Shown here piece by piece: positions 8,849 through 15,409 of a DNA stretch of 64,000 nucleotides. The translations under genes were made by a program, and so were the position numbers. The notes beneath the pieces are model-generated. The model saw nothing but the letters and a program-made list of their open reading frames with translations. It made no database searches and had not been told where the DNA came from. How positions within the stretch are numbered: the stretch's first letter is position 1; every line of letters begins with the position of its first letter. The stretch is from Actibacterium sp. XHP0104. GTDB lineage: Bacteria > Pseudomonadota > Alphaproteobacteria > Rhodobacterales > Rhodobacteraceae. The stretch covers positions 1-64,000 of the forward strand of contig NZ_JAOWLE010000002.1 of assembly GCF_025751515.1 (NCBI RefSeq), in the 5' to 3' direction.

Positions 8849-9675
8849 TGTTTGGCCGTATCCTGTCCACCGCCCGGATTGAGTTCGCCATCGCGGTGCG
8901 CAACCGCTGGGTGGCGATCTCGGTGGCGATGATGATGATGTTTTCGCTGGTGCTGTCGGTCGCGGGTTCTGCGCCGTCGGGCGATCTGGGCATCGACCGG
9001 CTGTCGGTGACGGTGGCCAGCCTGACCAGCCTGTCGGTCTACCTGGTGCCGCTGATCGCGCTGCTGATTTCGTTCGACGCCATCGCCGGCGAGGCCGAGC
9101 GCGGCACGCTGCCGCTGCATCTGACCTATCCGCTGGGGCGGGGCGAGCTGCTGTTCGGCAAGCTCTTGGCCCAGCTGGCCGTGGTCGCGCTGGCGGTGCT
9201 CTTGGGCTATGCGGTGGCGGCTGTGGTCGCGGTCTGGGGCGGCGGTCTGCAAGAACTGGCCGGCCTGCCCGCGCTGGTGCGGCTGATCTGGACCTCGGTG
9301 CTGTTGGGCGCGGTGTTCCTGTCGCTGGGGCACCTGATGTCTTGCATGGCGCGACGTCCCTCGGGGGCGGCGGGCATGGCGATCGGCCTGTGGCTGGTGG
9401 CGATCGTGCTGTATGATCTGGGCCTGCTGGCGGCGATCGTGGCCGATGACGGCGGCGCCTTCACCACCCGCATCTTCCCCTGGCTGCTGGTCGCGAACCC
9501 GGCCGATGCCTTCCGTATCTTCAACCTCGCGGCCTCGGGCGCGGTGGGGGCGGCGTCGGGCCTGTCGGGCGCGGCCAATACCATCGCCCAGTGGAAACCC
9601 CTGCTGTCGCTGGTGCTGTGGCCGGTTCTGGCCGCGCTGCTGGCGCGCGCCGCCTTTCAGAGGGTCCAGCCATGA
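8848..9675 (+). CDS. nosY: NosY, ABC transporter permease for NosZ maturation
   Basis: NosY is a 275-aa integral membrane protein with about six hydrophobic helices (around residues 20-40, 55-75, 105-135, 145-165, 175-200 and 245-270). It is the membrane partner of NosF. The cytoplasmic loop with GEAERGTLPLHLTYPLGR is characteristic of this permease family. The ATG at 8848 overlaps the nosF stop; a GTG three bases earlier is possible but unnecessary. The stop overlaps the nosL start by 4 bases (ATGA). Confidence 0.95.
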   Translation: MFGRILSTARIEFAIAVRNRWVAISVAMMMMFSLVLSVAGSAPSGDLGIDRLSVTVASLTSLSVYLVPLIALLISFDAIAGEAERGTLPLHLTYPLGRGELLFGKLLAQLAVVALAVLLGYAVAAVVAVWGGGLQELAGLPALVRLIWTSVLLGAVFLSLGHLMSCMARRPSGAAGMAIGLWLVAIVLYDLGLLAAIVADDGGAFTTRIFPWLLVANPADAFRIFNLAASGAVGAASGLSGAANTIAQWKPLLSLVLWPVLAALLARAAFQRVQP

Positions 9676-10238
9676 CCCGCGCGCGCATCACCCTGGGCGC
9701 GCTGGCGCTGCTGGCGCTGGCGGGTTGCAAGACCGAAGAGGCCGCGCTGCCCCAGCCGCTGGCGCTGACTGCCGAGGCCGTGGGCCATTACTGCCAGATG
9801 GGCCTGCTGGAACATGACGGCCCCAAGGCGCAGGTGCATCTCGAAGGCATGCCGGGCGCGCTGTTCTTCAGCCAGGTGCGCGATGCGGTGGCCTACCTGC
9901 ACATGCCAGAGCAAAGCCACGCCGTGACCGTCGCCTATGTGCAGGACATGACCGGCGCCAGCTGGGATGCCCCCGGCGAATGGATCGAGATCGGCCGCGC
10001 CACCTTCGTGCTGGGCTCTGACCGGATGGGCGGGATGGGGGCGGCGGAATTCGTGCCCTTCTCTGACCCTCAAGCCGCTCGTGCCTTTGCCGACAGCCAT
10101 GGCGGAGAGATCCGCGCCTTTGACCAGATCACCGCCCAAGAGGCGCTGGAAGCCCGCGAACCTGCCGCCCCGGCCGAGGCCGATGACACAATTTCCGGGC
10201 GCCTGCGCGCCCTTAGCCAAAGCGCAAGGAACAACTGA
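9672..10238 (+). CDS. nosL: NosL, outer-membrane copper chaperone lipoprotein
   Basis: NosL is a 188-aa lipoprotein that binds Cu(I) and delivers it to NosZ. The signal peptide ends in the lipobox LALAGC. The mature part keeps the NosL metal region HYCQMGLLEHDGPKAQVHL and the methionine-rich SDRMGGMGAAEF segment seen in NosL/MerB-like folds. The ATG overlaps the nosY stop by 4 bases. The last 30 residues are Ala/Glu-rich and probably disordered. Confidence 0.95.
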   Translation: MTRARITLGALALLALAGCKTEEAALPQPLALTAEAVGHYCQMGLLEHDGPKAQVHLEGMPGALFFSQVRDAVAYLHMPEQSHAVTVAYVQDMTGASWDAPGEWIEIGRATFVLGSDRMGGMGAAEFVPFSDPQAARAFADSHGGEIRAFDQITAQEALEAREPAAPAEADDTISGRLRALSQSARNN

Positions 10239-10239
10239 T

Positions 10240-11160
10240 ATGTCCCTGACAAGACGCCGTTTTCTGACCATTGCCTCTGCCGCGTGCCTGGTGTCTCCGG
10301 CCCGCGCGGGGCAAGCCTATCACTGGACCGGCACCGCCCTTGGGGCCAAGGCTCAGATCGTGCTGGACCATCCCGATGCGCCGCGCCTGGCCCAACAGGC
10401 CATGGCCGAGATCGACCGGCTTGAGGATATCTTCAGCCTCTACCGCCCGGCCTCGCAGATTGCACGGTTGAACGCGCAGGGCGCGCTTGAGGCGCCGTCG
10501 TTCGAGCTGTTGGAATGCCTGACCACCGCGCGGCTGGTGCACCGGGCCTCGGACGGGGCGTTCGATCCGACGGTGCAGCCGCTTTGGACCGTGCTGGCCG
10601 AGGCGCGTCAGGCCGGGCGTGCGCCCGATGCCGCCGACATCGCCAAGGCGCGGGCGCGGCTGGGTTTTGACACTGTCGACATCGACTCCGGGCAGGTGAC
10701 GCTGGGGCAGGGGCAGGCGCTGACGCTGAACGGCATCGCGCAGGGCTATATCGCCGACCGTGTCACCGCGCTGTTGCGCCGCGCCGGGGTGCGCGACGTG
10801 CTGGTCGATACCGGCGAGATCGTGGCCCTGGGCACCGCCCCGGGCCAGGCCGGCTGGCCGGTGCGCATCAAGGGCGACCCGCGTGAGCGGCTGCTGAGCG
10901 GCCGCGCGCTGGCGACCTCGTCGCCCAAGGGCATGATGCTGGACCCGCAAAGCGGGCAGGGCCATATCCTTGATCCGCGCGCCGAAACCCCGGGCCCCGC
11001 AAGGGTGCGGCAGGTGTCGGTCAGTGCCGACAGCGCCGCCCTGGCTGACGCCCTGTCAACCGCGCTAAGTGCGACAAATGAGCGGTGGCAGGCTCAGGCG
11101 GTCTTGAGTAAGGTCAAGGGCGCGCGACTGGAAAGCTATATCCCGGAATCACGATTCTGA
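10240..11160 (+). CDS. nosX: NosX, periplasmic FAD:protein FMN transferase (ApbE family)
   Basis: NosX is a 306-aa ApbE-family enzyme that uses FAD to attach FMN covalently to a threonine of NosR. The N-terminus has a Tat-type TRRRFLT motif and a signal peptide ending near ARAG, so it acts in the periplasm. Family motifs are visible: the DGAFDPTVQPLW segment, LNGIAQGYIADR, and the VDTGEI nucleotide/Mg region. The start codon is one base after the nosL stop. It is the last nos gene before the cytochrome. Confidence 0.93.
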   Translation: MSLTRRRFLTIASAACLVSPARAGQAYHWTGTALGAKAQIVLDHPDAPRLAQQAMAEIDRLEDIFSLYRPASQIARLNAQGALEAPSFELLECLTTARLVHRASDGAFDPTVQPLWTVLAEARQAGRAPDAADIAKARARLGFDTVDIDSGQVTLGQGQALTLNGIAQGYIADRVTALLRRAGVRDVLVDTGEIVALGTAPGQAGWPVRIKGDPRERLLSGRALATSSPKGMMLDPQSGQGHILDPRAETPGPARVRQVSVSADSAALADALSTALSATNERWQAQAVLSKVKGARLESYIPESRF

Positions 11161-11177
11161 TGACCAAGGAGAAACTC

Positions 11178-11588
11178 ATGAAGAAAATTGCACTGCCGCT
11201 CGTTGTCCTGCCGCTGCTGGCCGGGACCGCCTGGGCCGGCGATCCCGCCGTGGGCGAAGGCGACTTCAAGAAATGCAAGGCCTGCCACGCCATCGTGGCC
11301 GATGACGGCACTGCGATCGTGAAGGGCGGCAAGACCGGGCCGAACCTTTTTGGCGTGATCGGCCGCCAGATCGGCGCCGCCCCGGATTTCAACTATGGCG
11401 ACTCGCTGGTCGCGGCCGGTGCTGACGGCACTGTCTGGGACGAGGCCAACCTGGCCGCCTATATCACCGACCCCAAGGCCTGGCTGGCCGAGGTGACCGG
11501 TGACGCCGGCGCCAAGACCAAGATGACCTACAAGCACCGTTCGGGTGCCGAGGATATGGCCGCCTACCTGGCCTCTCTGAACCAGTAA
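11178..11588 (+). CDS. Class I cytochrome c (c550/c2 type)
   Basis: This is a 136-aa exported cytochrome with a signal peptide ending TAWAG (about residue 20). It has one haem-attachment motif, CKACH (Cys33, Cys36, His37), and a likely distal ligand Met116 in AKTKMTYKH. AAGGAG lies 6 bases before the ATG, and the gene starts 17 bases after nosX, so it is probably co-transcribed with nos. Soluble cytochromes c550 donate electrons to NosZ in Paracoccus, so an electron-donor role is a reasonable inference. A terminator follows, closing the operon. Confidence 0.9.
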   Translation: MKKIALPLVVLPLLAGTAWAGDPAVGEGDFKKCKACHAIVADDGTAIVKGGKTGPNLFGVIGRQIGAAPDFNYGDSLVAAGADGTVWDEANLAAYITDPKAWLAEVTGDAGAKTKMTYKHRSGAEDMAAYLASLNQ

Positions 11589-11608
11589 GCGATTGCCAGT
11601 CGATGATC

Positions 11609-11637
11609 AGGCGCTCCCATTCGGGGGCGCCTTTTTT
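11609..11637 (+). terminator. Terminator of the nos-cytochrome operon
   Basis: GGCGCTCCC (11610-11618) pairs with GGGGGCGCC (11623-11631) around ATTC and is followed by six T residues. It lies about 20 bases after the cytochrome stop codon. Confidence 0.9.
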
Positions 11638-11660
11638 GTGGGCGGATTGCCGAGTCCGGT

Positions 11661-11674
11661 TTGATTTTTGTTAA
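11661..11674 (+). promoter_or_regulatory. FNR/NNR-like box upstream of nnrS
   Basis: TTGAT-TTTT-GTTAA matches the FNR-family consensus with one perfect and one degenerate half-site. It lies about 60 bases before the nnrS start and just after the nos terminator. This fits NO or low-oxygen control of nnrS, but the second half-site is weak. Confidence 0.5.
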
Positions 11675-11733
11675 GGCGCGGGCGCGACCCGCGCCGCAAG
11701 GTTTACAGTTAGACACGGGTAAACGAGGACTCC

Positions 11734-12927
11734 ATGCGGCAGGCATTCAACACGCTTCTTGGCGAAGGCTTTCGGGTATTCTTTCTGATGGCCGGGCTGT
11801 TCGGGCTGGGCGCGATGCTGCTGTGGGAAATCCACCTGGCCGTCCAGGCCGCCGGAGGGGCCATGGCCGAGATGCCCTTTGCGATGACAACGCATATGTG
11901 GCACGCGCACGAGCTGGTCTTTGGCTTTGGCGCGGCGGCGATGGCGGGGTTCCTGCTGACCGCGGTGCCGAACTGGACGGGCGCGGGCGCGGCGCGCCGG
12001 CATTACATCGCGGTGGCCGCCGGGGTGTGGCTGTTGGGGCGGCTGGCGGTCGGTGGCTCGGCGGGTATCGCGCCGGGGCTGGTGGCGGCAATCGACCTGG
12101 CTTTTGCGCCCTTCCTGGCCGCCAAGATCGCGGCGCAGCTTTTGCGCCGCCCGAAACCGCAGAACATGGTCTTTCTGCTGTTCGTGCTGCTGTTCTGGGT
12201 CGGCAACCTTGTGGTTCACCTTGACTGGATGGGTCTGGTCAGCGGCATGGCCGAGCGCGGCGTGCGGGCCGGGATGCTGGCGCTTTTGGGCATGGTGATG
12301 GTGCTGGGCGGGCGGATCACCCCGGCCTTTACCCGCAACGCCATGCATCGCGCCGGGATCGAGACCGGTCTGCCGCGCGACCCGGCCATCTTTACACCCC
12401 TGTCGATCGCGCTGGCGGCGCTGCTGCCGCTGGTGGCGCTGGGGCTGCCCGACACCGGGCTGGCGGCGCTGGTCATGGCGGCCGGAGGGCTGGTCATGAT
12501 CGCGCGGGTAGGCCTGTGGCACACGCGCTTTCAGTGGCGCGAACCCATCCTGTGGACGCTGCATGTCAGCTACGGCCTGGCGGGGCTGGGGCTGGTGCTG
12601 ATGGCGGGGGCGCAGATCGGCCTGGTATCCGAGGTCGCGGCGTTGCACCTGCTGGCAATCGGCGGGCTGGGCGGGATGATCCTGTCGGTGATGTCGCGCG
12701 CCACACTGGGCCATACCGGCCGGCCGCTGATCGCGCCATGGGGCGTGGCGCTGGGCTTTGCGCTGCTGCCGGTGGCGGCGGTGTTGCGCGCGGTCGGCTC
12801 GGCGCTGTCGGGGGGCGCCTATTTCCCCACGGTTCTGGCGGCAGGCGCGATCTGGTGCCTGGTCTTCGCGCTGTTCGTGGTCAGCTTTTGGCGGTCACTC
12901 TGGACCCCGCGCCCGGCCCGCGGTTAG
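11734..12927 (+). CDS. nnrS: NnrS family membrane haem-copper protein
   Basis: NnrS is a 397-aa protein with about twelve membrane helices along its whole length. NnrS proteins occur with denitrification genes and protect cells from nitric oxide stress by an incompletely known mechanism. Family features include the early MTTHMWHAHELVFGFG segment with its histidines and the later ATLGHTGRPL motif. GAGGAC precedes the ATG. The gene is convergent with the Crp/Fnr gene, and their stop codons overlap by 4 bases. Confidence 0.92.
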   Translation: MRQAFNTLLGEGFRVFFLMAGLFGLGAMLLWEIHLAVQAAGGAMAEMPFAMTTHMWHAHELVFGFGAAAMAGFLLTAVPNWTGAGAARRHYIAVAAGVWLLGRLAVGGSAGIAPGLVAAIDLAFAPFLAAKIAAQLLRRPKPQNMVFLLFVLLFWVGNLVVHLDWMGLVSGMAERGVRAGMLALLGMVMVLGGRITPAFTRNAMHRAGIETGLPRDPAIFTPLSIALAALLPLVALGLPDTGLAALVMAAGGLVMIARVGLWHTRFQWREPILWTLHVSYGLAGLGLVLMAGAQIGLVSEVAALHLLAIGGLGGMILSVMSRATLGHTGRPLIAPWGVALGFALLPVAAVLRAVGSALSGGAYFPTVLAAGAIWCLVFALFVVSFWRSLWTPRPARG

Positions 12928-13622
12928 CGGGTCCAGGCGGCGGCGGGATCGTCCTCGGTATAGGCGCGCAGCGCCTCGACATCCTCGATCACGGCCGCGT
13001 TCTGGCGGATCGCCACGCCCTTGGACTTGAGCTTGCCAAAGGCGCGCGACAGGCTTTCGGGCTTCATCCCCAGACGCCCCGCGATCAGCACCTTGTCATA
13101 GGGCAGCGTGACCTCGCAGCGCCCGGTTTTCGACGGCGCCAGGTCCAGCAGGAACTCGGCCACGCGCTGCGGGCCGGTCTGTGATTTCAGCTGTTCAACC
13201 TGCTCGACCAGGTTGCGCAGATGGGCATAGGTTGCAGTCAGCATCGACACGGCGATCGACGGGTTTTCCTGCAGCAGCCGCAAGAACAGCGCGGCGTCGA
13301 GGCGGATCAGCTCGCATTCGGTGACCGCCTCGGCCGAGACCGGATAGCGCGCCGCCCGCAGGGCGACCGCCTCGCCAAAGCTGTGGCCGCGGGTAAAAGT
13401 GCCGACCACGGCCTCGGTGCCGCTGGGGGCCATGCGGTAAAGCTTCACCCAGCCATCGGCGACAATATAGATCGCGTCGGCCAGTTCCTCTTGCAGGAAA
13501 ATCGTCTCGCCCCGCGCGTGATGCGTGACATGGGCATGCTCGAGCAACGAGTCGACCAGCGGCTCTGGCGCATTCGACAGCAGCATCGACTGCCGCGCGA
13601 TCTGTTCGAAATCCTTGCGCAT
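12924..13622 (-). CDS. Crp/Fnr family transcriptional regulator (DNR/NNR-like)
   Basis: This is a 232-aa regulator with an N-terminal cyclic-nucleotide-type effector domain (about residues 15-145), a long dimer helix (about 120-155) and a C-terminal winged helix. The recognition region reads GMKPESLSRAFGKL, with the Glu and Arg that contact TTGA half-sites in this family. The N-terminus lacks the cysteine cluster of FNR, so it should not sense oxygen through Fe-S. It resembles the DNR/NNR group that responds to NO through haem. Its place beside nnrS and nos makes these genes, with boxes at 2068 and 11661, its likely targets. Confidence 0.85.
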   Translation of the reverse strand: MRKDFEQIARQSMLLSNAPEPLVDSLLEHAHVTHHARGETIFLQEELADAIYIVADGWVKLYRMAPSGTEAVVGTFTRGHSFGEAVALRAARYPVSAEAVTECELIRLDAALFLRLLQENPSIAVSMLTATYAHLRNLVEQVEQLKSQTGPQRVAEFLLDLAPSKTGRCEVTLPYDKVLIAGRLGMKPESLSRAFGKLKSKGVAIRQNAAVIEDVEALRAYTEDDPAAAWTR

Positions 13623-13702
13623 GACTGCCCCGCTTTCTGTTGGTCGAGACCCCAGCGTTAACTATTGGGCCGGGCAAAGGCAATCGCCCGCCGTGGCGCG
13701 GC

Positions 13703-14149
13703 CTAGGCTTTCTGCGTCAGGAACACGCCAAAGGCCATCACCCCGATACCCAGGGCGCGCATCAGCCCAAGGGGCGAGACCTTGGCCCCGAACAGGCCGA
13801 AATGGTCGATCAGCGCGGCGCTGATCAGCTGCCCCAGCAGCACAAAGAACACCGCGTTCCCGACCCCGAATTTTGGCGCGGCCCAGGTGATGGTCAGCAC
13901 GTAAAAGGCCACGAACAACCCGCCGCCGAACAGGTGAATGGGCGTTCCGGGCAGGTGCCGCAAGGGCGCGGGGCCGGCAATCATCAGCGCGATGAAGGCG
14001 GTCACAAAGGCCACGACGAACAGCACCGCTGCAGCCGCCACAGGGCTGCCCAGCCGCACGCCAAGCCCGGCATTGAGCGCCGCCAGCACCGGAATGCCGA
14101 TGCCCGCCGCCAACATGACAAGCGCGTATTTCATTGTGGTGACGTCCAT
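13703..14149 (-). CDS. DMT family transporter (YdcZ/DUF606 type)
   Basis: This is a 148-aa protein with four or five hydrophobic helices, the length of the small DUF606 half-transporters. Segments such as GQLISAALIDHFGLFG and a conserved GIPVLAALNAGLG near the N-terminus match this family. The substrate is unknown. The start at 14149 has a GGGAGGG ribosome site. A second ATG five codons in is possible. It has no clear operon partner. Confidence 0.8.
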   Translation of the reverse strand: MDVTTMKYALVMLAAGIGIPVLAALNAGLGVRLGSPVAAAAVLFVVAFVTAFIALMIAGPAPLRHLPGTPIHLFGGGLFVAFYVLTITWAAPKFGVGNAVFFVLLGQLISAALIDHFGLFGAKVSPLGLMRALGIGVMAFGVFLTQKA

Positions 14150-14257
14150 GACCGACCCTCCCTGATGCGCGCAGGTTAGAGCGGCTTGGGGCGGCTGTCA
14201 CCGTGCAATTGTGCAAAGCGGGGGTGCGGGGATGGGGGCGCCTTTGGAGGCTGAACC

Positions 14258-14303
14258 GCCCGGGCGTCAGCCCGGGCAGCGCCCGACCCGCCCCATGGGC
14301 GGG
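14258..14303. repeat. Pair of REP-like palindromic hairpins
   Basis: GCCCGGGC-gtca-GCCCGGGC (14258-14277) and CCCGCCC-cat-GGGCGGG (14287-14303) are two perfect hairpins 9 bases apart. Such paired GC-rich palindromes resemble dispersed intergenic repeats of Rhodobacterales. They mark the left side of the composition change. No second copy is evident in this window. Confidence 0.5.
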
Positions 14304-14342
14304 CCGAGGGGTGAAGAAAGCGGGCCTTGTTGCATCAGAGTA

Positions 14343-14371
14343 TTGAAAGGCTTGGTCTGCCACCACATATT
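14343..14371 (+). promoter_or_regulatory. Putative sigma-70 promoter of the RT cassette
   Basis: TTGAAA at 14343-14348 and CATATT at 14366-14371 are 17 bases apart, which is the ideal spacing. They lie at the start of the AT-rich segment, upstream of the stem-loop and the two ORFs. Prediction rests on sequence match only. Confidence 0.45.
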
Positions 14372-14387
14372 AAATGGGCATCCGGCG

Positions 14388-14432
14388 GTAGCATGGCCTA
14401 TAAGCCATAAGTTGTGCTTGTATGAGTGCTAC
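14388..14432 (+). ncRNA. Nested stem-loop, candidate structured RNA of the RT cassette
   Basis: GTAGCA (14388-14393) pairs with TGCTAC (14427-14432). Inside lies a second hairpin, ATGGC (14393-14397) with GCCAT (14404-14408). The structure sits about 100 bases before the 49-aa ORF. Prokaryotic reverse transcriptases in retron and some DRT systems use an upstream structured RNA, so this is a candidate template or partner RNA. There is no proof it is transcribed as such. Confidence 0.35.
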
Positions 14433-14531
14433 ATGGCTCGAGAAACTGAGTAGTTATGTTCAGGATTATCGGTTTGGTTGGAATTGTCGTGAAGGCGAAA
14501 GGAAGCTGGATGTTAAATAGGAGGTTTCAAA

Positions 14532-14681
14532 ATGAAGAAACTGAAGATTTACCTTCGCTTCGTTCGGCGCCATTGGCCCAAGGCGTACTTTGCATACCGC
14601 ATTGTGCGTTTTGTCCTTGAAACGCTGAGCGAAGCCACCAACTACCGATGGAAAAGAGCTACGAATACCGTTTTGAGCTAA
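14532..14681 (+). CDS. Small basic 49-aa protein upstream of the reverse transcriptase
   Basis: This short ORF begins MKKLKIYLRFVRRHW and has the best ribosome site in the cassette (TAGGAGG, 7 bases from the ATG). The product is strongly basic and rich in Arg, Lys, Tyr and Trp, as nucleic-acid-binding peptides often are. No family is recognised. It overlaps the reverse transcriptase start by 34 bases in another frame, which suggests translational coupling. It could instead only serve as a leader peptide that brings ribosomes to the RT start, which lacks a strong ribosome site of its own. Confidence 0.5.
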   Translation: MKKLKIYLRFVRRHWPKAYFAYRIVRFVLETLSEATNYRWKRATNTVLS

Positions 14682-15409
14682 AGCCGGGAAAGCACGTTTT
14701 CATTCCAACCCGTGAGGGAATGAAGCGTGGACAATCAATAGTTTCCACGCTTACGAAAAACTGGATGCCGCGTGAATTTTTCTACCACTTTCAAAAGCGC
14801 GGCGGGCATGTTGCCGCTTTACGACCTCACGTCGATCAGCAATTCAAGTCCAGCGTAGACTTAACCAACTTTTTTCCTTCTGTCACGAGGACAAAAGTTC
14901 ACAGATCATTAAAGTCCATCGGCTACGCCAACCGCTACGCCCTAGACGTAGCGTCTGAATCGTGCGTCGAATTTGAAGGGCGAAAGTTCCTTCCATATGG
15001 TTTCATTCAATCAATGGCGCTCGCCACGCTAGTCGTTGAAAAGAGTTTGCTGGGGCAGAAGATATCGGAGATCCGCGCAAGTGGTGGGATCGTTACCATG
15101 TACGTAGACGATATCCTTGTATCTGGTGAAGACTTTAACACTGTCAAGAAACAGTACGACGAAATTGTTCTTGCAGCGACAGAGTCGGGTTTTGCCGTTT
15201 CTGAGGGCAAGTTGTCCCCACCTGACACATCCGTCCGCGCATTCAACTGTGAGCTGTCAAATGGTGAAATACGTGTACTGGATGCACGAATGGGGAAATT
15301 TGCGGACGATGGCTTGAACTCAGGAGATGCTACCAAGGACGCAATTCTTAGGTATGTGGGTGTTTTAAATGAAGAACAGCGTAAGTTTCTGAATTCAATC
15401 TTCTTTTAA
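14648..15409 (+). CDS. Short diverged prokaryotic reverse transcriptase
   Basis: This is a 253-aa RNA-directed DNA polymerase with the palm motifs intact: catalytic Asp71 in SVDLTNFFPSV (motif A), LPYGFIQSMALATLVV (115-130, motif B), and MYVDDILVSG with Asp154/Asp155 (motif C). A motif D-like GFAVSEGKLSPP follows. It is short, without an obvious maturase or endonuclease domain. It lacks the retron NAxxH and VTG motifs and the SQ-type motif of DGR enzymes. It therefore looks like one of the unassigned or defence-associated RT groups. Codon use and composition are much AT-richer than the neighbours. Its stop overlaps the parE stop on the other strand by 4 bases. Confidence 0.85.
   Translation: MEKSYEYRFELKPGKHVFIPTREGMKRGQSIVSTLTKNWMPREFFYHFQKRGGHVAALRPHVDQQFKSSVDLTNFFPSVTRTKVHRSLKSIGYANRYALDVASESCVEFEGRKFLPYGFIQSMALATLVVEKSLLGQKISEIRASGGIVTMYVDDILVSGEDFNTVKKQYDEIVLAATESGFAVSEGKLSPPDTSVRAFNCELSNGEIRVLDARMGKFADDGLNSGDATKDAILRYVGVLNEEQRKFLNSIFF

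Larger units (their letters stand above)
14150..14531. other. Leader region of the reverse transcriptase cassette
   Basis: This is about 380 bases without a supported protein gene. Up to about 14320 the sequence is GC-rich and carries two REP-like hairpins (14258-14303). After about 14330 composition shifts to AT-rich. A plausible sigma-70 promoter (14343-14371) and a nested stem-loop (14388-14432) follow, ahead of the 49-aa ORF. A frame from 14456 is discussed under rejected items. Confidence 0.6.

Noticed and set aside
14456-14620. A 54-codon frame in the RT leader, in frame with the reverse transcriptase
   Set aside because: It has no ribosome site and ends in a stop before the RT start, while the overlapping 49-aa frame has a strong TAGGAGG site.
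14343-15409. Classification of the cassette as a retron
   Set aside because: The protein lacks the NAxxH and VTG motifs of retron reverse transcriptases, and no clear msr/msd with flanking a1/a2 repeats is seen.
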